64,000 nucleotides of DNA from Idiomarina sp. PL1-037 (GTDB taxonomy: Bacteria > Pseudomonadota > Gammaproteobacteria > Enterobacterales > Alteromonadaceae), in contig NZ_CP139873.1 of assembly GCF_034422975.1 (NCBI RefSeq), positions 1,550,001 to 1,614,000 on the forward strand, in the 5' to 3' direction. A program made the position numbers and the translations under genes. Positions 1 to 10,046 of this stretch are shown piece by piece. Below the pieces are notes generated by a model. It was given only the letters and a program-made list of their open reading frames with translations, had not been told where the DNA came from and made no database searches. How positions within the stretch are numbered: the stretch's first letter is position 1; every line of letters starts with the position of its first letter.

Positions 1-971
1 TCGTAAAGCTTCTCAGCACCGGACCCAACTTCTATGGTTAAAAAGTTACCGTAAGATGGAATGTAGTTAAGTCCTGAATCTTCACAAAAGTCAGTTAACT
101 GCTTCATACCTTGTGCGTTTAATTCAACGGCTTTTTGCAAATAGGCGTGATCATCTAATACCACTTCAGCTGCTTTCAGTGACAACGAGTTCATATTGAA
201 CGGCTGACGAATACGGTTAAGGACGTCTGCCACACTCTCGTCACTGACCACGTATCCCGCGCGCAAACCGGCTAAGCCATAGGCTTTAGAAAACGTCCGG
301 CTAACCACCAGATTAGGATATTCTTTTATCCACTCTACCGACGGCGCTCGCTCGTCTTCCGGAACATACTCGTAATAAGCTTCATCCAGAACCACAATGA
401 TATTTTGCGGTATCTTAGCAAGAAAGTCTTTTAGCGCTGAGGTTGATAAAAAGGTGCCCGTTGGGTTATTCGGGTTAGCAATAAAGATCATCTTGGTTTT
501 ATCGGTAACGGCTTTTGCCATACCATCAAGATCGTGCCCGTAATCTACTGCAGGAACAGCAACAGGTTTAGCACCGATAGCCTGAGTAACCAGCGGATAC
601 ACCACAAATGCGTGTTGTGAGAAAATTACTTCGTTCTTATCCGACACAAAGGTACGGGCTAAAATTTCCAGAACATCGTTAGAACCGTTACCCAGAGTTA
701 TTTGCTGCGTTCCAACTTCATGTAACTCAGCCAGCCGGCTTTTAAGGTAGTAACCATTGGCGTCAGGGTAACGCACTAAATCCGTTAACTCGGCTTCCAG
801 CGCGGTTTTTACTTTTCCACTCAAACCCAGAGGGTTTTCGTTTGAAGCCAGCTTAACCACGTGCTGCAGACCTAACTCACGCTGTAATTCAGACGTAGGC
901 TTACCTGCCTGATACGGACGTAATTGCTTCACTCCGGAATTAACCAGTTCTAATGCATTAAATTCTGCCAT
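1..971 (-). CDS. hisC: Histidinol-phosphate aminotransferase, C-terminus cut by window edge
   Basis: Translation from the ATG at 971 gives a fold-type I PLP aminotransferase of the HisC family. It shows the N-terminal KLASNENPLG substrate motif, the NPNNPTG motif, DEAYYEY, and the PLP-lysine segment RTFSKAYGLAG. HisC converts imidazole-acetol phosphate and glutamate to histidinol phosphate; HisC2-type enzymes can also act on aromatic keto acids. About 323 codons are present, and the last few dozen lie left of position 1. It follows serC and gyrA on the same strand, the order seen around gyrA in Pseudomonas (there with pheA between). That context favours a HisC2 role near aromatic amino-acid genes, but this is inference. 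Confidence 0.93.
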   Translation of the reverse strand, partial: MAEFNALELVNSGVKQLRPYQAGKPTSELQRELGLQHVVKLASNENPLGLSGKVKTALEAELTDLVRYPDANGYYLKSRLAELHEVGTQQITLGNGSNDVLEILARTFVSDKNEVIFSQHAFVVYPLVTQAIGAKPVAVPAVDYGHDLDGMAKAVTDKTKMIFIANPNNPTGTFLSTSALKDFLAKIPQNIIVVLDEAYYEYVPEDERAPSVEWIKEYPNLVVSRTFSKAYGLAGLRAGYVVSDESVADVLNRIRQPFNMNSLSLKAAEVVLDDHAYLQKAVELNAQGMKQLTDFCEDSGLNYIPSYGNFLTIEVGSGAEKLY

Positions 972-1002
972 AGCGATTCACTACCTTTTTTATTCTATTT
1001 AT

Positions 1003-2088
1003 TTAGCCAAGCTTACGCTCGAAATCTGCCATATAACTTAGCAATGCTTCCACACCTTCTACCGGCATTGCGTTATAAATACTGGCTCTCATGCCACCAA
1101 CAAAGCGATGCCCTTTTAACCCTAATAAACCTGCGTTTTTAGCGCCTTGTAAAAATTCCGCATCAAGCTTGTCGTCGGCCAACTGAAAAGGAACGTTCAT
1201 AATTGAACGGTAAGCCGGATTAATCGTATTACTGTAAAAATCGGACTTATCGACAAAATCATATAACAGCTGCGCTTTATAGCGATTGCGTTCGCCCATA
1301 GCGACTAACCCGCCCTGCGCTTTTAACCACTTGAATACCAGCCCAGCAAGGTACCAGGCAAAGGTGTTGGGTGTGTTGTACATAGACCCGTCTTTCGCCT
1401 GAAGTTGGTAATCCATAATAGACGACACCTGCTTCTGCGGCTCGCCTAATAAAGACTTTTTAACAATAGCAATGGCAAAACCTGAAGGACCAATATTCTT
1501 CTGGGCTCCAGCATATATAACGCCAAACTTTGAAACATCCAGTGGTTCAGAAAGAATGTTTGATGACATATCGGCGATAACTGGCGCCTTTACGTCAGGA
1601 ACTTCATGCAGTGCAATACCATCGACAGTTTCATTAGGACAATAATGAAAATAAGCGGCATTTTCAGACAGTTCCCAGTCTTCTGGACACTGAATTTCTT
1701 TGCCTTTAGCGCCTTCCTGAACCTTCCCCGCAATATTCACCTTGGAAACAAATTTTTCGGCTTCCCGGATAGCAAAACCAGACCAAATTCCTGTATCCAG
1801 ATAATCTACGGTAGCATCCGGTGACGCAATATTTTGCGGGACCGCAGAAAACTGGCCGCGTCCACCACCTTGCAAAAAGAGTACTTCATAGTCGTCCGGC
1901 ACGTTTAACAGATCGCGCAAGTCTTGCTCGGCTTCACGTGCCATGTGGACATAGACAGGGTCGCGGTGAGAAATTTCCATCACAGATACGCCCTGTCCAT
2001 TCCAATTCAATAACTCTTCCTGAGCTTGTTTCAAAACGTCGACCGGCAACATTGCCGGTCCGGCAGAAAAGTTAAACAACTGACTCAT
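1003..2088 (-). CDS. serC: Phosphoserine aminotransferase
   Basis: The 361-residue protein matches SerC over its full usual length. It starts with the family motif FNFSAGPAMLP, has GGGRGQF near residues 74-80, and carries the PLP-binding lysine at about residue 197 in the motif AGAQKNIGPSG. It catalyses transamination of 3-phosphohydroxypyruvate to phosphoserine in serine synthesis, and of the equivalent intermediate in pyridoxal phosphate synthesis. Its ATG overlaps the gyrA stop codon in an ATGA junction, so the two genes are probably translationally coupled. hisC follows 31 bases downstream in the same direction. Nothing is missing. Confidence 0.97.
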   Translation of the reverse strand: MSQLFNFSAGPAMLPVDVLKQAQEELLNWNGQGVSVMEISHRDPVYVHMAREAEQDLRDLLNVPDDYEVLFLQGGGRGQFSAVPQNIASPDATVDYLDTGIWSGFAIREAEKFVSKVNIAGKVQEGAKGKEIQCPEDWELSENAAYFHYCPNETVDGIALHEVPDVKAPVIADMSSNILSEPLDVSKFGVIYAGAQKNIGPSGFAIAIVKKSLLGEPQKQVSSIMDYQLQAKDGSMYNTPNTFAWYLAGLVFKWLKAQGGLVAMGERNRYKAQLLYDFVDKSDFYSNTINPAYRSIMNVPFQLADDKLDAEFLQGAKNAGLLGLKGHRFVGGMRASIYNAMPVEGVEALLSYMADFERKLG

Positions 2089-4724
2089 GACTCGTCGGAA
2101 CCTTCTTGGTTTTCAATATTGTCTTCAGCTGCGGCTTCACCTTCTTCAGCAGCAACCTCGCCATCAATTAACATTTCATCTTCATCAATTTCATCGATAC
2201 GCTGTAAGCCAACGACTTTCTCGTCATCTGCGGTGCGAATTAAGCGCACGCCCTGAGTGTTACGACCAACGGTTGAAACCTCGTTGACACGCGTTCTTAC
2301 CAAAGTACCTTTGTTACTAATAAGCATGATCTCATTGCCATCAATAACTTCCATAGCGCCAACAACTGAACCATTACGTTCACTGACTTTAATAGAGACA
2401 ACACCTTTGGTCGCACGACTCTTAGCTGGGTATTCACTTAACGGTGTACGTTTACCATAACCGTTTTCAGTCACGGTTAATACATTCGCTTCTTCCTCTT
2501 CGTATTCGCGAGGAACAATCAGTGATACAACACGTTGCCCTTCTTCTAAGCGAATGCCACGGACACCGGTCGCGGTACGGCCCATTGAACGCACCTGCTC
2601 TTCAGCAAAACGCACCACTTTACCAGCGTCAGAGAACAGCATAATTTCGCCATTACCGTCGGTGATGTCAACGCCAATCAGTTCATCGTCATCAACCAGG
2701 TTCAGTGCAATAATTCCGCCGTTACGAGGACGTGAGTACTCTGGTAATGGTGTTTTCTTAATAGTGCCTTTGCGCGTTGCCATAACAACGAACTTATCTT
2801 CCGGATAGTCCCGTGTTGGCAAAATAGCGGTAATACGTTCGTCGGCTTCAAGCGGTAACAAGTTGACGATAGGTTTACCGCGAGACGCGCGGCTTGCCAG
2901 CGGCAACTGGTAAACTTTCATCCAGTAAATACGACCACGGGTTGAGAAGCATAAAATGGTGTCATGCGTGTTCGCTACCCACAGCCTTTCAATAAAGTCT
3001 TCGTCTTTCATCTTAGTGGCGGCTTTACCTTTACCACCACGACGCTGAGCTTCGTACTCAGTCAGTGGCTGATACTTCACATAACCTTCGTGAGAAAGCG
3101 TCAGAACTACGTCTTCTTCGTTGATTAAGTCTTCCATGCTGATGTCGTGTGCAGCAGCAGTAATGTCCGTTTTACGCTCATCACCGAAGTTGTTACGTAT
3201 TTCTACCAGTTCTTCACGAATCACTTCCATCAGGCGCTCTGAACTGTTGAGGATATGCAGCAGTTCAGCAATCTGTTCTAACAGACCTTTATATTCATCC
3301 AGAATTTTTTCGTGTTCTAAACCGGTCAGTTTGTGCAGGCGTAAATCCAGAATAGCCTGAGCTTGCTCTTCGGTCAGGTGATAATTGCCACCCCGGATGC
3401 CGTATTCTTCTGGCAGATGATCAGGACGCGCAGCATCAACGCCGGCTGTTTCCAGCATTGAAGCGACATCTCCCAACTGCCATGCGCGGGCAATTAGACC
3501 AGCTTTAGCTTCAGCCGGTGTTGGCGAGCGACGGATAAGCTCAATAATTTCGTCGATATTGGCCAGCGATATCGCTAAGCCTTCCAAAATATGAGCACGT
3601 TCACGAGCTTTACGTAATTCGTAGACTGAGCGACGTGTCACCACTTCACGACGGTGGCGAATAAAGCAATCCAGCATATCGCGTAGGTTAAACAGGCGTG
3701 GCTGATTTTTATCCAGAGCTACCATGTTGATGCCAAACACAACCTGTAGCTGCGTATTGGCGTACAAATGATTGAGAACAACCTCCCCCACATCGCCACG
3801 ACGGATTTCGATAACGATACGCATACCGTCTTTATCAGACTCATCACGCAACGCGCTAATACCTTCAACGCGTTTTTCTTTGACCAGTTCCGCAATCTTC
3901 TCAATTAAGCGAGCTTTATTCACCTGATACGGAATTTCCGTAACGATGATGGTTTCTTTACCGGTCTTCTCATCAACTTCAATTTCCGCCTGAGCGCGCA
4001 AATGAATGCGCCCACGACCCGTTTTATAAGCTTCGACAATACCACTACGGCCAGAAATTGTTGCCGCTGTCGGGAAGTCCGGTCCCGGGATGTATTCCAT
4101 CAACCCTTCAACATCAATATCCGGGTTATCAATCATGGCAAGTGAACCGTCGATAACTTCGGTCAGATTATGCGGTGGGATATTGGTTGCCATACCAACG
4201 GCAATACCAGAAGAACCGTTAACTAACAGGTTAGGCACTCGGGTAGGCAGAACGTCAGGAATACGCTCAGTACCATCATAGTTGTCGACAAAGTCAACCG
4301 TTTCTTTATCTAAATCGGCGAGTAACTGATGCGCAATTTTCGCCATGCGAATTTCGGTATAACGCATCGCCGCAGCAGAATCACCGTCAACCGAACCAAA
4401 GTTACCCTGGCCGTCGACCAGCATATAACGCAAGGAGAAGTTCTGTGCCATACGTACAATAGTGTCGTAAACAGCACTATCACCATGCGGGTGATATTTA
4501 CCAATAACGTCACCAACGACACGAGCTGACTTTTTATAAGGTTTATTAAAGTCGTTGCGCAATTCGTTCATTGCGAACAAGACACGTCGGTGTACTGGCT
4601 TCAGGCCGTCACGAACATCTGGTAAAGCACGCCCAACAATGACGCTCATGGCATAATCGAGGTACGAGCTTTTCAGTTCGTCTTCGATATTTACCGGTGA
4701 CACTTCTCTGGCTAGATCGCTCAT
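2085..4724 (-). CDS. gyrA: DNA gyrase subunit A
   Basis: This is a full-length GyrA of 879 residues. The catalytic tyrosine is Y122 (motif AAMRYTEIRM). The N-terminal breakage-reunion domain is followed by the C-terminal beta-pinwheel with the GyrA box QRRGGKG. The tail is very acidic, as in other gammaproteobacteria. Together with GyrB it introduces negative supercoils. The quinolone-resistance positions carry Ser83 and Asp87, the residues of susceptible E. coli. The gene is divergent from ubiG across a 149-base gap and overlaps serC by four bases. Confidence 0.98.
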   Translation of the reverse strand: MSDLAREVSPVNIEDELKSSYLDYAMSVIVGRALPDVRDGLKPVHRRVLFAMNELRNDFNKPYKKSARVVGDVIGKYHPHGDSAVYDTIVRMAQNFSLRYMLVDGQGNFGSVDGDSAAAMRYTEIRMAKIAHQLLADLDKETVDFVDNYDGTERIPDVLPTRVPNLLVNGSSGIAVGMATNIPPHNLTEVIDGSLAMIDNPDIDVEGLMEYIPGPDFPTAATISGRSGIVEAYKTGRGRIHLRAQAEIEVDEKTGKETIIVTEIPYQVNKARLIEKIAELVKEKRVEGISALRDESDKDGMRIVIEIRRGDVGEVVLNHLYANTQLQVVFGINMVALDKNQPRLFNLRDMLDCFIRHRREVVTRRSVYELRKARERAHILEGLAISLANIDEIIELIRRSPTPAEAKAGLIARAWQLGDVASMLETAGVDAARPDHLPEEYGIRGGNYHLTEEQAQAILDLRLHKLTGLEHEKILDEYKGLLEQIAELLHILNSSERLMEVIREELVEIRNNFGDERKTDITAAAHDISMEDLINEEDVVLTLSHEGYVKYQPLTEYEAQRRGGKGKAATKMKDEDFIERLWVANTHDTILCFSTRGRIYWMKVYQLPLASRASRGKPIVNLLPLEADERITAILPTRDYPEDKFVVMATRKGTIKKTPLPEYSRPRNGGIIALNLVDDDELIGVDITDGNGEIMLFSDAGKVVRFAEEQVRSMGRTATGVRGIRLEEGQRVVSLIVPREYEEEEANVLTVTENGYGKRTPLSEYPAKSRATKGVVSIKVSERNGSVVGAMEVIDGNEIMLISNKGTLVRTRVNEVSTVGRNTQGVRLIRTADDEKVVGLQRIDEIDEDEMLIDGEVAAEEGEAAAEDNIENQEGSDES

Positions 4725-4873
4725 AGTTTATTCCCTAAATATAGATCCGCATATTCATTGTTATTTTGATCCAATCATTGTACCCATCCCAAACGCGTCT
4801 CGCACCCTCTTTTTCTTATTCTTTGCCTGAGGTAGACTAGCCGCGTTATCCATCTCTTAAAGACGCGTAATCT

Positions 4874-5605
4874 ATGACCAGCAGCAGCTCTAAAAGTGAA
4901 CAAAAAAACGTCGATCCGGAAGAGATCGCAAAGTTTTCAGCCCTGGCCTCGCGATGGTGGGATCCCGATGGAGAATTCAAACCCTTACATGAAATAAACC
5001 CCGTTCGACTAGGGTTTATTGAAAACCATACTGAAGGCCTATTCGGCAAAAAGGTACTGGATGTTGGTTGCGGCGGTGGATTACTCAGCGAAGCTATGGC
5101 TGAACGTGGGGCTCAGGTTACCGGTGTCGATTTGGCCGAACAATCATTAAAAGTAGCGCGTTTGCACGCATCAGAAAGCGGCCGTCAAATCGATTATCAA
5201 TGCATTGCTATCGAAACCCTGGCGGAGCAGCAACCAGCAAGCTTTGATGTGGTGACTTGTCTGGAGATGCTGGAGCATGTGCCTGACCCTGAGGCTATTG
5301 TAAAAGCCTGTGCTAAAGCACTAAAACCTGGCGGGAAGATCTTTTTCTCCACACTAAACCGGAATGTAAAATCCTGGCTATTAGGTATTGTTGCCGCTGA
5401 GCATGTTTTAGGCTGGGTTCCCAAAGGAACTCATCAGCATCAACGTTTTATCAAACCATCAGAGCTACTGCGTATGACAGATGCCGCCGCGTTAGAAGAT
5501 ATCGCCATTAACGGTTTGATTTTTAACCCGCTAAAAGGCTTTGTGCTGTCAGAGAAAGATGTTGATGTGAACTATATTGTCGCTTTAAAAAAACCGGGAG
5601 AATAA
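4874..5605 (+). CDS. ubiG: Ubiquinone biosynthesis O-methyltransferase
   Basis: The 243-residue protein is a class I SAM methyltransferase with motif I VLDVGCGGGLLSE at residues 61-73, preceded by the UbiG N-terminal signature FSALASRWWDPDGEFKPLHEINPVRL. UbiG performs both O-methylation steps in ubiquinone synthesis at the membrane. Its TAA stop is immediately followed by the ATG of the next gene, so the two form a tight two-gene unit. It lies divergent from gyrA, as it lies close to gyrA in Pseudomonas. Confidence 0.96.
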   Translation: MTSSSSKSEQKNVDPEEIAKFSALASRWWDPDGEFKPLHEINPVRLGFIENHTEGLFGKKVLDVGCGGGLLSEAMAERGAQVTGVDLAEQSLKVARLHASESGRQIDYQCIAIETLAEQQPASFDVVTCLEMLEHVPDPEAIVKACAKALKPGGKIFFSTLNRNVKSWLLGIVAAEHVLGWVPKGTHQHQRFIKPSELLRMTDAAALEDIAINGLIFNPLKGFVLSEKDVDVNYIVALKKPGE

Positions 5606-6289
5606 ATGAGCTCGTCAGATAAAAGTTCTCCCGTAAAGGCGGTACTGTTTGATTTAGACGGCACCTTGCTTGATACAGCACCCGACCTGGGAGCTGCATT
5701 GAACGTCGTATGCGAACAATACGAACGCCCTGCCATTACGGCTGAGGTGTTTACACCAGTCGCGTCTCATGGTTCCAGAGGTATGCTGCAGCTAGCTTTT
5801 GCCGAAGAGTACAGCGACATGGAAGCTGAACTCCGGCATGCATTTCTTAATGCTTATAAAGAGAACATAGCCATTCATACGCAACCCTACCCCGGCGTTT
5901 TGGAGCTACTTGCCTTGCTGCAGAGCGAATCCATTGAGGTTGCCATAGTTACCAATAAGCCAGAGCGCTTAACCCAACAATTACTGCCTCACTTTCCGGA
6001 GTTTGAAGCTATTCGTGTGGTCGTAAGCGGTGATACCTTAAGCGTGGCGAAACCCTCGCCGGAACCTTTATTCTATGCGGCTGAAAAACTGGGAGTAGAA
6101 CCTGCCGACTGTCTTTATGTCGGAGACGCTGAACGAGATATCGAAGCCGGCCGCAATGCGGGTATGGTTACGGTGCTTGCTGAATATGGCTATATTAGCA
6201 ATGAGGATCAGCCACAACGCTGGCAAGCCGACTACCATATCGCGTCACCACTCGAATTACTGAAGTTGCTTGCTATCGATAACTCTTGA
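5606..6289 (+). CDS. HAD phosphatase, Gph-like; candidate MupP
   Basis: This 227-residue HAD-superfamily hydrolase has motif I DLDGTLLDTAPDLG (catalytic aspartates about residues 16 and 18), motif II VTNKP, the motif III lysine in VAKPSPEP, and motif IV YVGDAERDIEAGR. Gph dephosphorylates 2-phosphoglycolate. The close paralogue MupP dephosphorylates N-acetylmuramic acid 6-phosphate in peptidoglycan recycling. In Pseudomonas mupP lies directly downstream of ubiG, exactly the position seen here with zero spacing. The family assignment is firm; the choice between Gph and MupP rests on context alone. Confidence 0.85.
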   Translation: MSSSDKSSPVKAVLFDLDGTLLDTAPDLGAALNVVCEQYERPAITAEVFTPVASHGSRGMLQLAFAEEYSDMEAELRHAFLNAYKENIAIHTQPYPGVLELLALLQSESIEVAIVTNKPERLTQQLLPHFPEFEAIRVVVSGDTLSVAKPSPEPLFYAAEKLGVEPADCLYVGDAERDIEAGRNAGMVTVLAEYGYISNEDQPQRWQADYHIASPLELLKLLAIDNS

Positions 6290-6421
6290 TCTATAAACAT
6301 CTTTTGAAAGATCAAAAAATTATATAGCAAGATTACCAGCGCAAACTCACGCCAAACAAAGGCTGACAAAAAATCAAGATTTCTAAATCAAAATTATTCC
6401 TATTTTTGCCCGTAAATTTAC

Positions 6422-6450
6422 TTGATCGAAGTGGCAGTTAGACCTAGCAT
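6422..6450 (+). promoter_or_regulatory. Candidate sigma-70 promoter of the nrd operon
   Basis: A -35 like TTGATC (6422-6427) and a -10 like TAGCAT (6445-6450) are separated by 17 bases. Transcription would start near 6457, just upstream of the first NrdR box, which suits repression. Each hexamer matches four of six consensus bases, so the call is moderate. Confidence 0.4.
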
Positions 6451-6466
6451 ACTGTCCATTCCTAAG

Positions 6467-6523
6467 ACACTAGATATTGTGTGAATATCGCCCTGTACAA
6501 CTAATAAGCACAATATCTAGTGG
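6467..6523 (+). promoter_or_regulatory. Pair of NrdR boxes upstream of nrdA
   Basis: Two 16-base elements, ACACTAGATATTGTGT (6467-6482) and GCACAATATCTAGTGG (6508-6523), resemble the NrdR-box consensus. The inner 14 bases of the two are exact reverse complements. Their starts are 41 bases apart, about four helical turns. NrdR boxes usually occur as such phased pairs in front of ribonucleotide reductase genes, where the zinc/ATP-cone repressor NrdR binds. nrdA starts 39 bases downstream. Confidence 0.85.
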
Positions 6524-6561
6524 CTACATACATATAACAAAAAGCTAAGAGTCGGCGCAGA

Positions 6562-8891
6562 ATGAACGAGCAACTATATGTCACTAAACGCAGCGGCGAA
6601 CGCGAACCGCTAAACCTCGATAAAATTCATCGGGTTATCATGTGGGCCGCTGAAGGTCTTAACAACGTTTCAGCTTCTCAGGTCGAGATTAAGTCTCACA
6701 TTCAATTTTACGACGGTATTAAAACCGAAGATATTCACGAGACCATCATCAAAGCCGCTGCTGATTTAATTTCAGAAGAAGCGCCCGACTATCAATTTAT
6801 GGCTGCGCGTCTAGCTATTTTTCACCTGCGTAAACGGGCCTACGGTAAGTTTGAGCCCCCCGTCTTTACGACCAGGTCAAGAAGATGGTTGCAGAGCATC
6901 GCTACGATGAGCACCTGCTGGAAGACTATACTGAAGCAGAATTTGACCAGATGGACGACATTCTGGATCACTGGCGTGATATGAACTTCTCTTACGCAGC
7001 AGTGAAGCAGCTCGAGAACAAATATCTGGTTCAGAATCGGGTTACCGGCGATATCTACGAAAGCGCTCAGTTCTTATACATTCTGGTAGCAGCTTGTTTG
7101 TTTGCCAACTACCCGAAAAGCACTCGTATGGACTACGTTAAACGTTTCTACGATGCCGCTTCTGAATTCAAAATCTCGCTACCAACACCTATCATGTCGG
7201 GTGTGCGCACGCCTACGCGTCAGTTCAGCTCCTGCGTTCTGATTGAAGCCGGTGATAGTCTCGACTCTATTAATGCCACGTCAAGCGCCATCGTAAAATA
7301 CGTCTCTCAGCGCGCCGGTATTGGCATTAATGCAGGGCGTATTCGCGCTCTGGGTAGCCCTATTCGTAACGGCGAAGCTTTCCACACAGGTTGTATTCCG
7401 TTCTATAAATATTTCCAGACAGCAGTTAAAAGTTGTTCGCAAGGTGGTGTTCGTGGTGGCGCGGCTACCCTGTTCTACCCGCTTTGGCACCTGGAAGTTG
7501 AAAGCTTATTGGTACTAAAAAACAATCGCGGTGTTGAAGAAAACCGGGTTCGTCATCTGGATTACGGTGTGCAGTTTAACCGCACCATGTACCAGCGTCT
7601 GATTAAAGACGATTACATTACCTTGTTCAGCCCGTCGGATGTGCCAGGCCTTTACGACGCGTTCTTTGAAGATCAGGACGAATTTGAGCGTTTGTACCTT
7701 CAGTACGAACAGGATGAGAGCATCCGCAAAAAACGTATTAAAGCCATTGAGTTGTTTGGTTTGTTTATGCAGGAACGCGCCAGTACTGGCCGTATCTATG
7801 TACAAAACGTTGACCATTGCAACACGCACAGCCCATTCGACTCTAAAGTTGCTCCTATTCGTCAGAGTAATCTGTGCCTTGAAATTGCGTTACCAACTAA
7901 GCCTCTAAGTCATGTAAACGACGAAGAAGGCGAAATTGCCCTTTGTACTCTGTCGGCCTTTAACCTAGGCAAAATTGAGAGCTTAAGTGAATTTGAAAAC
8001 CTTGCCGACCTAGCCGTTCGCGCACTGGATAGCCTGCTGGATTATCAGGAATACCCGGTCCCGGCCGCGTACAACGCGACAATGAACCGCCGTACTCTGG
8101 GTATTGGGGTTATTAACTTTGCTTATTACTTAGCCAAGCACGGTGTTAAATATTCAGACGGCTCTGCAAACGGCCTGGTTCACCAGACCTTTGAGGCAAT
8201 ACAGTATTATCTAATGCTGGCGTCAATGAACCTGGCTAAAGAAAGAGGTGCCTGCCCTAAATTTAATGAGACCACCTACTCTCAGGGCATTATGCCAACC
8301 GATACCTACAAGAAAGACCTGGATAAGGTTTGTGATGAACCTCTGCGTCTGGACTGGGACAAGCTTCGTGCCGACATCAAACAACACGGCATGCGTAACT
8401 CAACGTTATCAGCGTTAATGCCTTCTGAGACATCGTCACAGATTTCTAACGCGACCAACGGCATTGAGCCGCCTCGTGGTTTTGTCAGTATTAAGTCATC
8501 AAAAGACGGTGTCACCAAACAGGTTGTTCCAGACTACGAAAACTTAAAAGACAAGTACGAGCTGTTATGGCAAATCCCTAACAACAAAGGATACCTTGAG
8601 CTGGTTGGTATTATGCAAAAATTTGTCGACCAGACAATTTCTGCGAACACCAATTACGACCCAAGTAAATTCGAAGCCGGGAAAGTACCAATGAAGCAGC
8701 TTCTGCAGGACTTATTAACGGCCTATAAATTTGGCGTTAAGACGCTTTACTATCACAACACCCGTGACGGTGCTGCGGATAATCAATCCGATATTGCTGC
8801 ACGTAAAGGTGCTGCTGCGTCTCAAGCTCAACCGACAGAAGTGATCATTGAAGAAGATGATGACTGTGCCGGCGGCGCCTGCAAAATTTAA
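6562..8891 (+). CDS. nrdA: Ribonucleotide reductase class Ia alpha subunit, interrupted by a frameshift
   Basis: The first frame runs from 6562 and reads as NrdA for about 100 residues (N-terminal ATP cone, up to AYGKFEPP). It then becomes nonsense and stops at 6984. The NrdA sequence resumes in another frame (LYDQVKKMVAEHRYDEHLLEDY) and continues to 8891, ending in the redox-active tail CAGGACKI. Reading seven C instead of the six at 6856-6861 restores one continuous protein of about 776 residues, the normal NrdA length. The enzyme reduces NDPs to dNDPs with NrdB. Since it is normally essential for aerobic growth, a base-calling or assembly error in the homopolymer is the simplest explanation. 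A real mutation or a -1 slip on the C run cannot be excluded. Confidence 0.93.
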
Positions 8892-8909
8892 TAAGAAGGA
8901 TGTTAGCGA

Positions 8910-10043
8910 ATGTCGTACTCAACCTTTAATCAAGAGCAGAATAACCCGTTAACTGAGCCAATGTTTTTAGGCAACTCCGTTAACGTTGCTCGCTACGATC
9001 AGCAAAAGCACAGCATTTTTGAGAAGCTCATTGAAAAACAAATCAGTTTTTTCTGGCGACCTGAGGAAATCGACGTCAGTCGTGACCGCATCGACTTTAA
9101 CAAGTTAACAGCCAGTGAAAAGCATGTGTTTATTTCTAACCTGAAGTATCAAACACTGTTAGATTCAATTCAGGGGCGTTCGCCGAATATCGCGTTATTG
9201 CCTATTGTTTCTCTTCCTGAGCTAGAAACCTGGATTGAAACCTGGTCATTCTTTGAGACCATTCATTCGCGCTCGTACACGCACATTCTGCGTAACTTGT
9301 TTAGTGATCCCAGCGAAGTCTTTGAAGACATCGTCATTAACGAGCAAATTAAAATTCGCGCTAATGACATCTCTAAATACTACGATGATCTTATTTTCTA
9401 TACTCAACTGTTGCAGACGCACGGTGAAGGCGATGTCGTTGTTGAAGGTAAAACTCATACCGTAACGCAGCGAGAAATTAAGAAAAAACTGTTTTTATGC
9501 ATTAATTCGGTTAACGCCCTGGAAGCTATTCGCTTTTACGTCAGCTTCGCTTGTACTTTCGCTTTTGCAGAACGTGAGTTAATGGAAGGCAACGCAAAAA
9601 TTATTAAGCTGATTGCCCGCGACGAAAACGTTCACCTGACATCGACACAGCACATTCTTAACTTGTGGCAATACGGCGAAGACGACCCGGAAATGAAAGA
9701 AATTGCCGAAGAACTGCGCGACGATGCCTATGATATTTTCATGACAGCAGTGAAGCAGGAAAAGCAGTGGGCGCACTACTTGTTTAAAGACGGCTCAATG
9801 ATTGGCCTGAATGAGAGCATGCTCTGTCAGTATGTAGAATATATTGCGAACTTACGTATGCAGGCCATTGGCTTTGACGCACCGTTTGAGAACCAGCGTT
9901 CCAACCCACTACCGTGGATGAACAAGTATCTGGTTTCAGACAACGTTCAAGTAGCGCCGCAGGAATCAGAAATTACCTCTTATCTTGTTGGTCAGATAGA
10001 CAGCGAAGTGAATGCTTCCGACCTTGGGGACTTTGATCTCTAA
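8910..10043 (+). CDS. nrdB: Ribonucleotide reductase class Ia beta subunit
   Basis: The 377-residue protein is NrdB, the diiron-tyrosyl radical subunit. Visible ligands include D85, E116 and H119, with the radical tyrosine at about Y123 (motif ETIHSRSYTHIL). The second ligand set lies in the RDENVHLTSTQH helix. The C-terminus is acidic and ends in DLGDFDL, the peptide that docks onto NrdA. It lies 18 bases after nrdA behind AGAAGGA and is followed three bases later by the ferredoxin gene, so it belongs to the NrdR-controlled operon. Confidence 0.97.
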   Translation: MSYSTFNQEQNNPLTEPMFLGNSVNVARYDQQKHSIFEKLIEKQISFFWRPEEIDVSRDRIDFNKLTASEKHVFISNLKYQTLLDSIQGRSPNIALLPIVSLPELETWIETWSFFETIHSRSYTHILRNLFSDPSEVFEDIVINEQIKIRANDISKYYDDLIFYTQLLQTHGEGDVVVEGKTHTVTQREIKKKLFLCINSVNALEAIRFYVSFACTFAFAERELMEGNAKIIKLIARDENVHLTSTQHILNLWQYGEDDPEMKEIAEELRDDAYDIFMTAVKQEKQWAHYLFKDGSMIGLNESMLCQYVEYIANLRMQAIGFDAPFENQRSNPLPWMNKYLVSDNVQVAPQESEITSYLVGQIDSEVNASDLGDFDL

Positions 10044-10046
10044 GCT

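Noticed and set aside
6287..6320. Terminator after the ubiG-adjacent phosphatase gene
   Set aside because: Only weak AT stems (ATCTTT/AAAGAT) are present, with no stable GC core.
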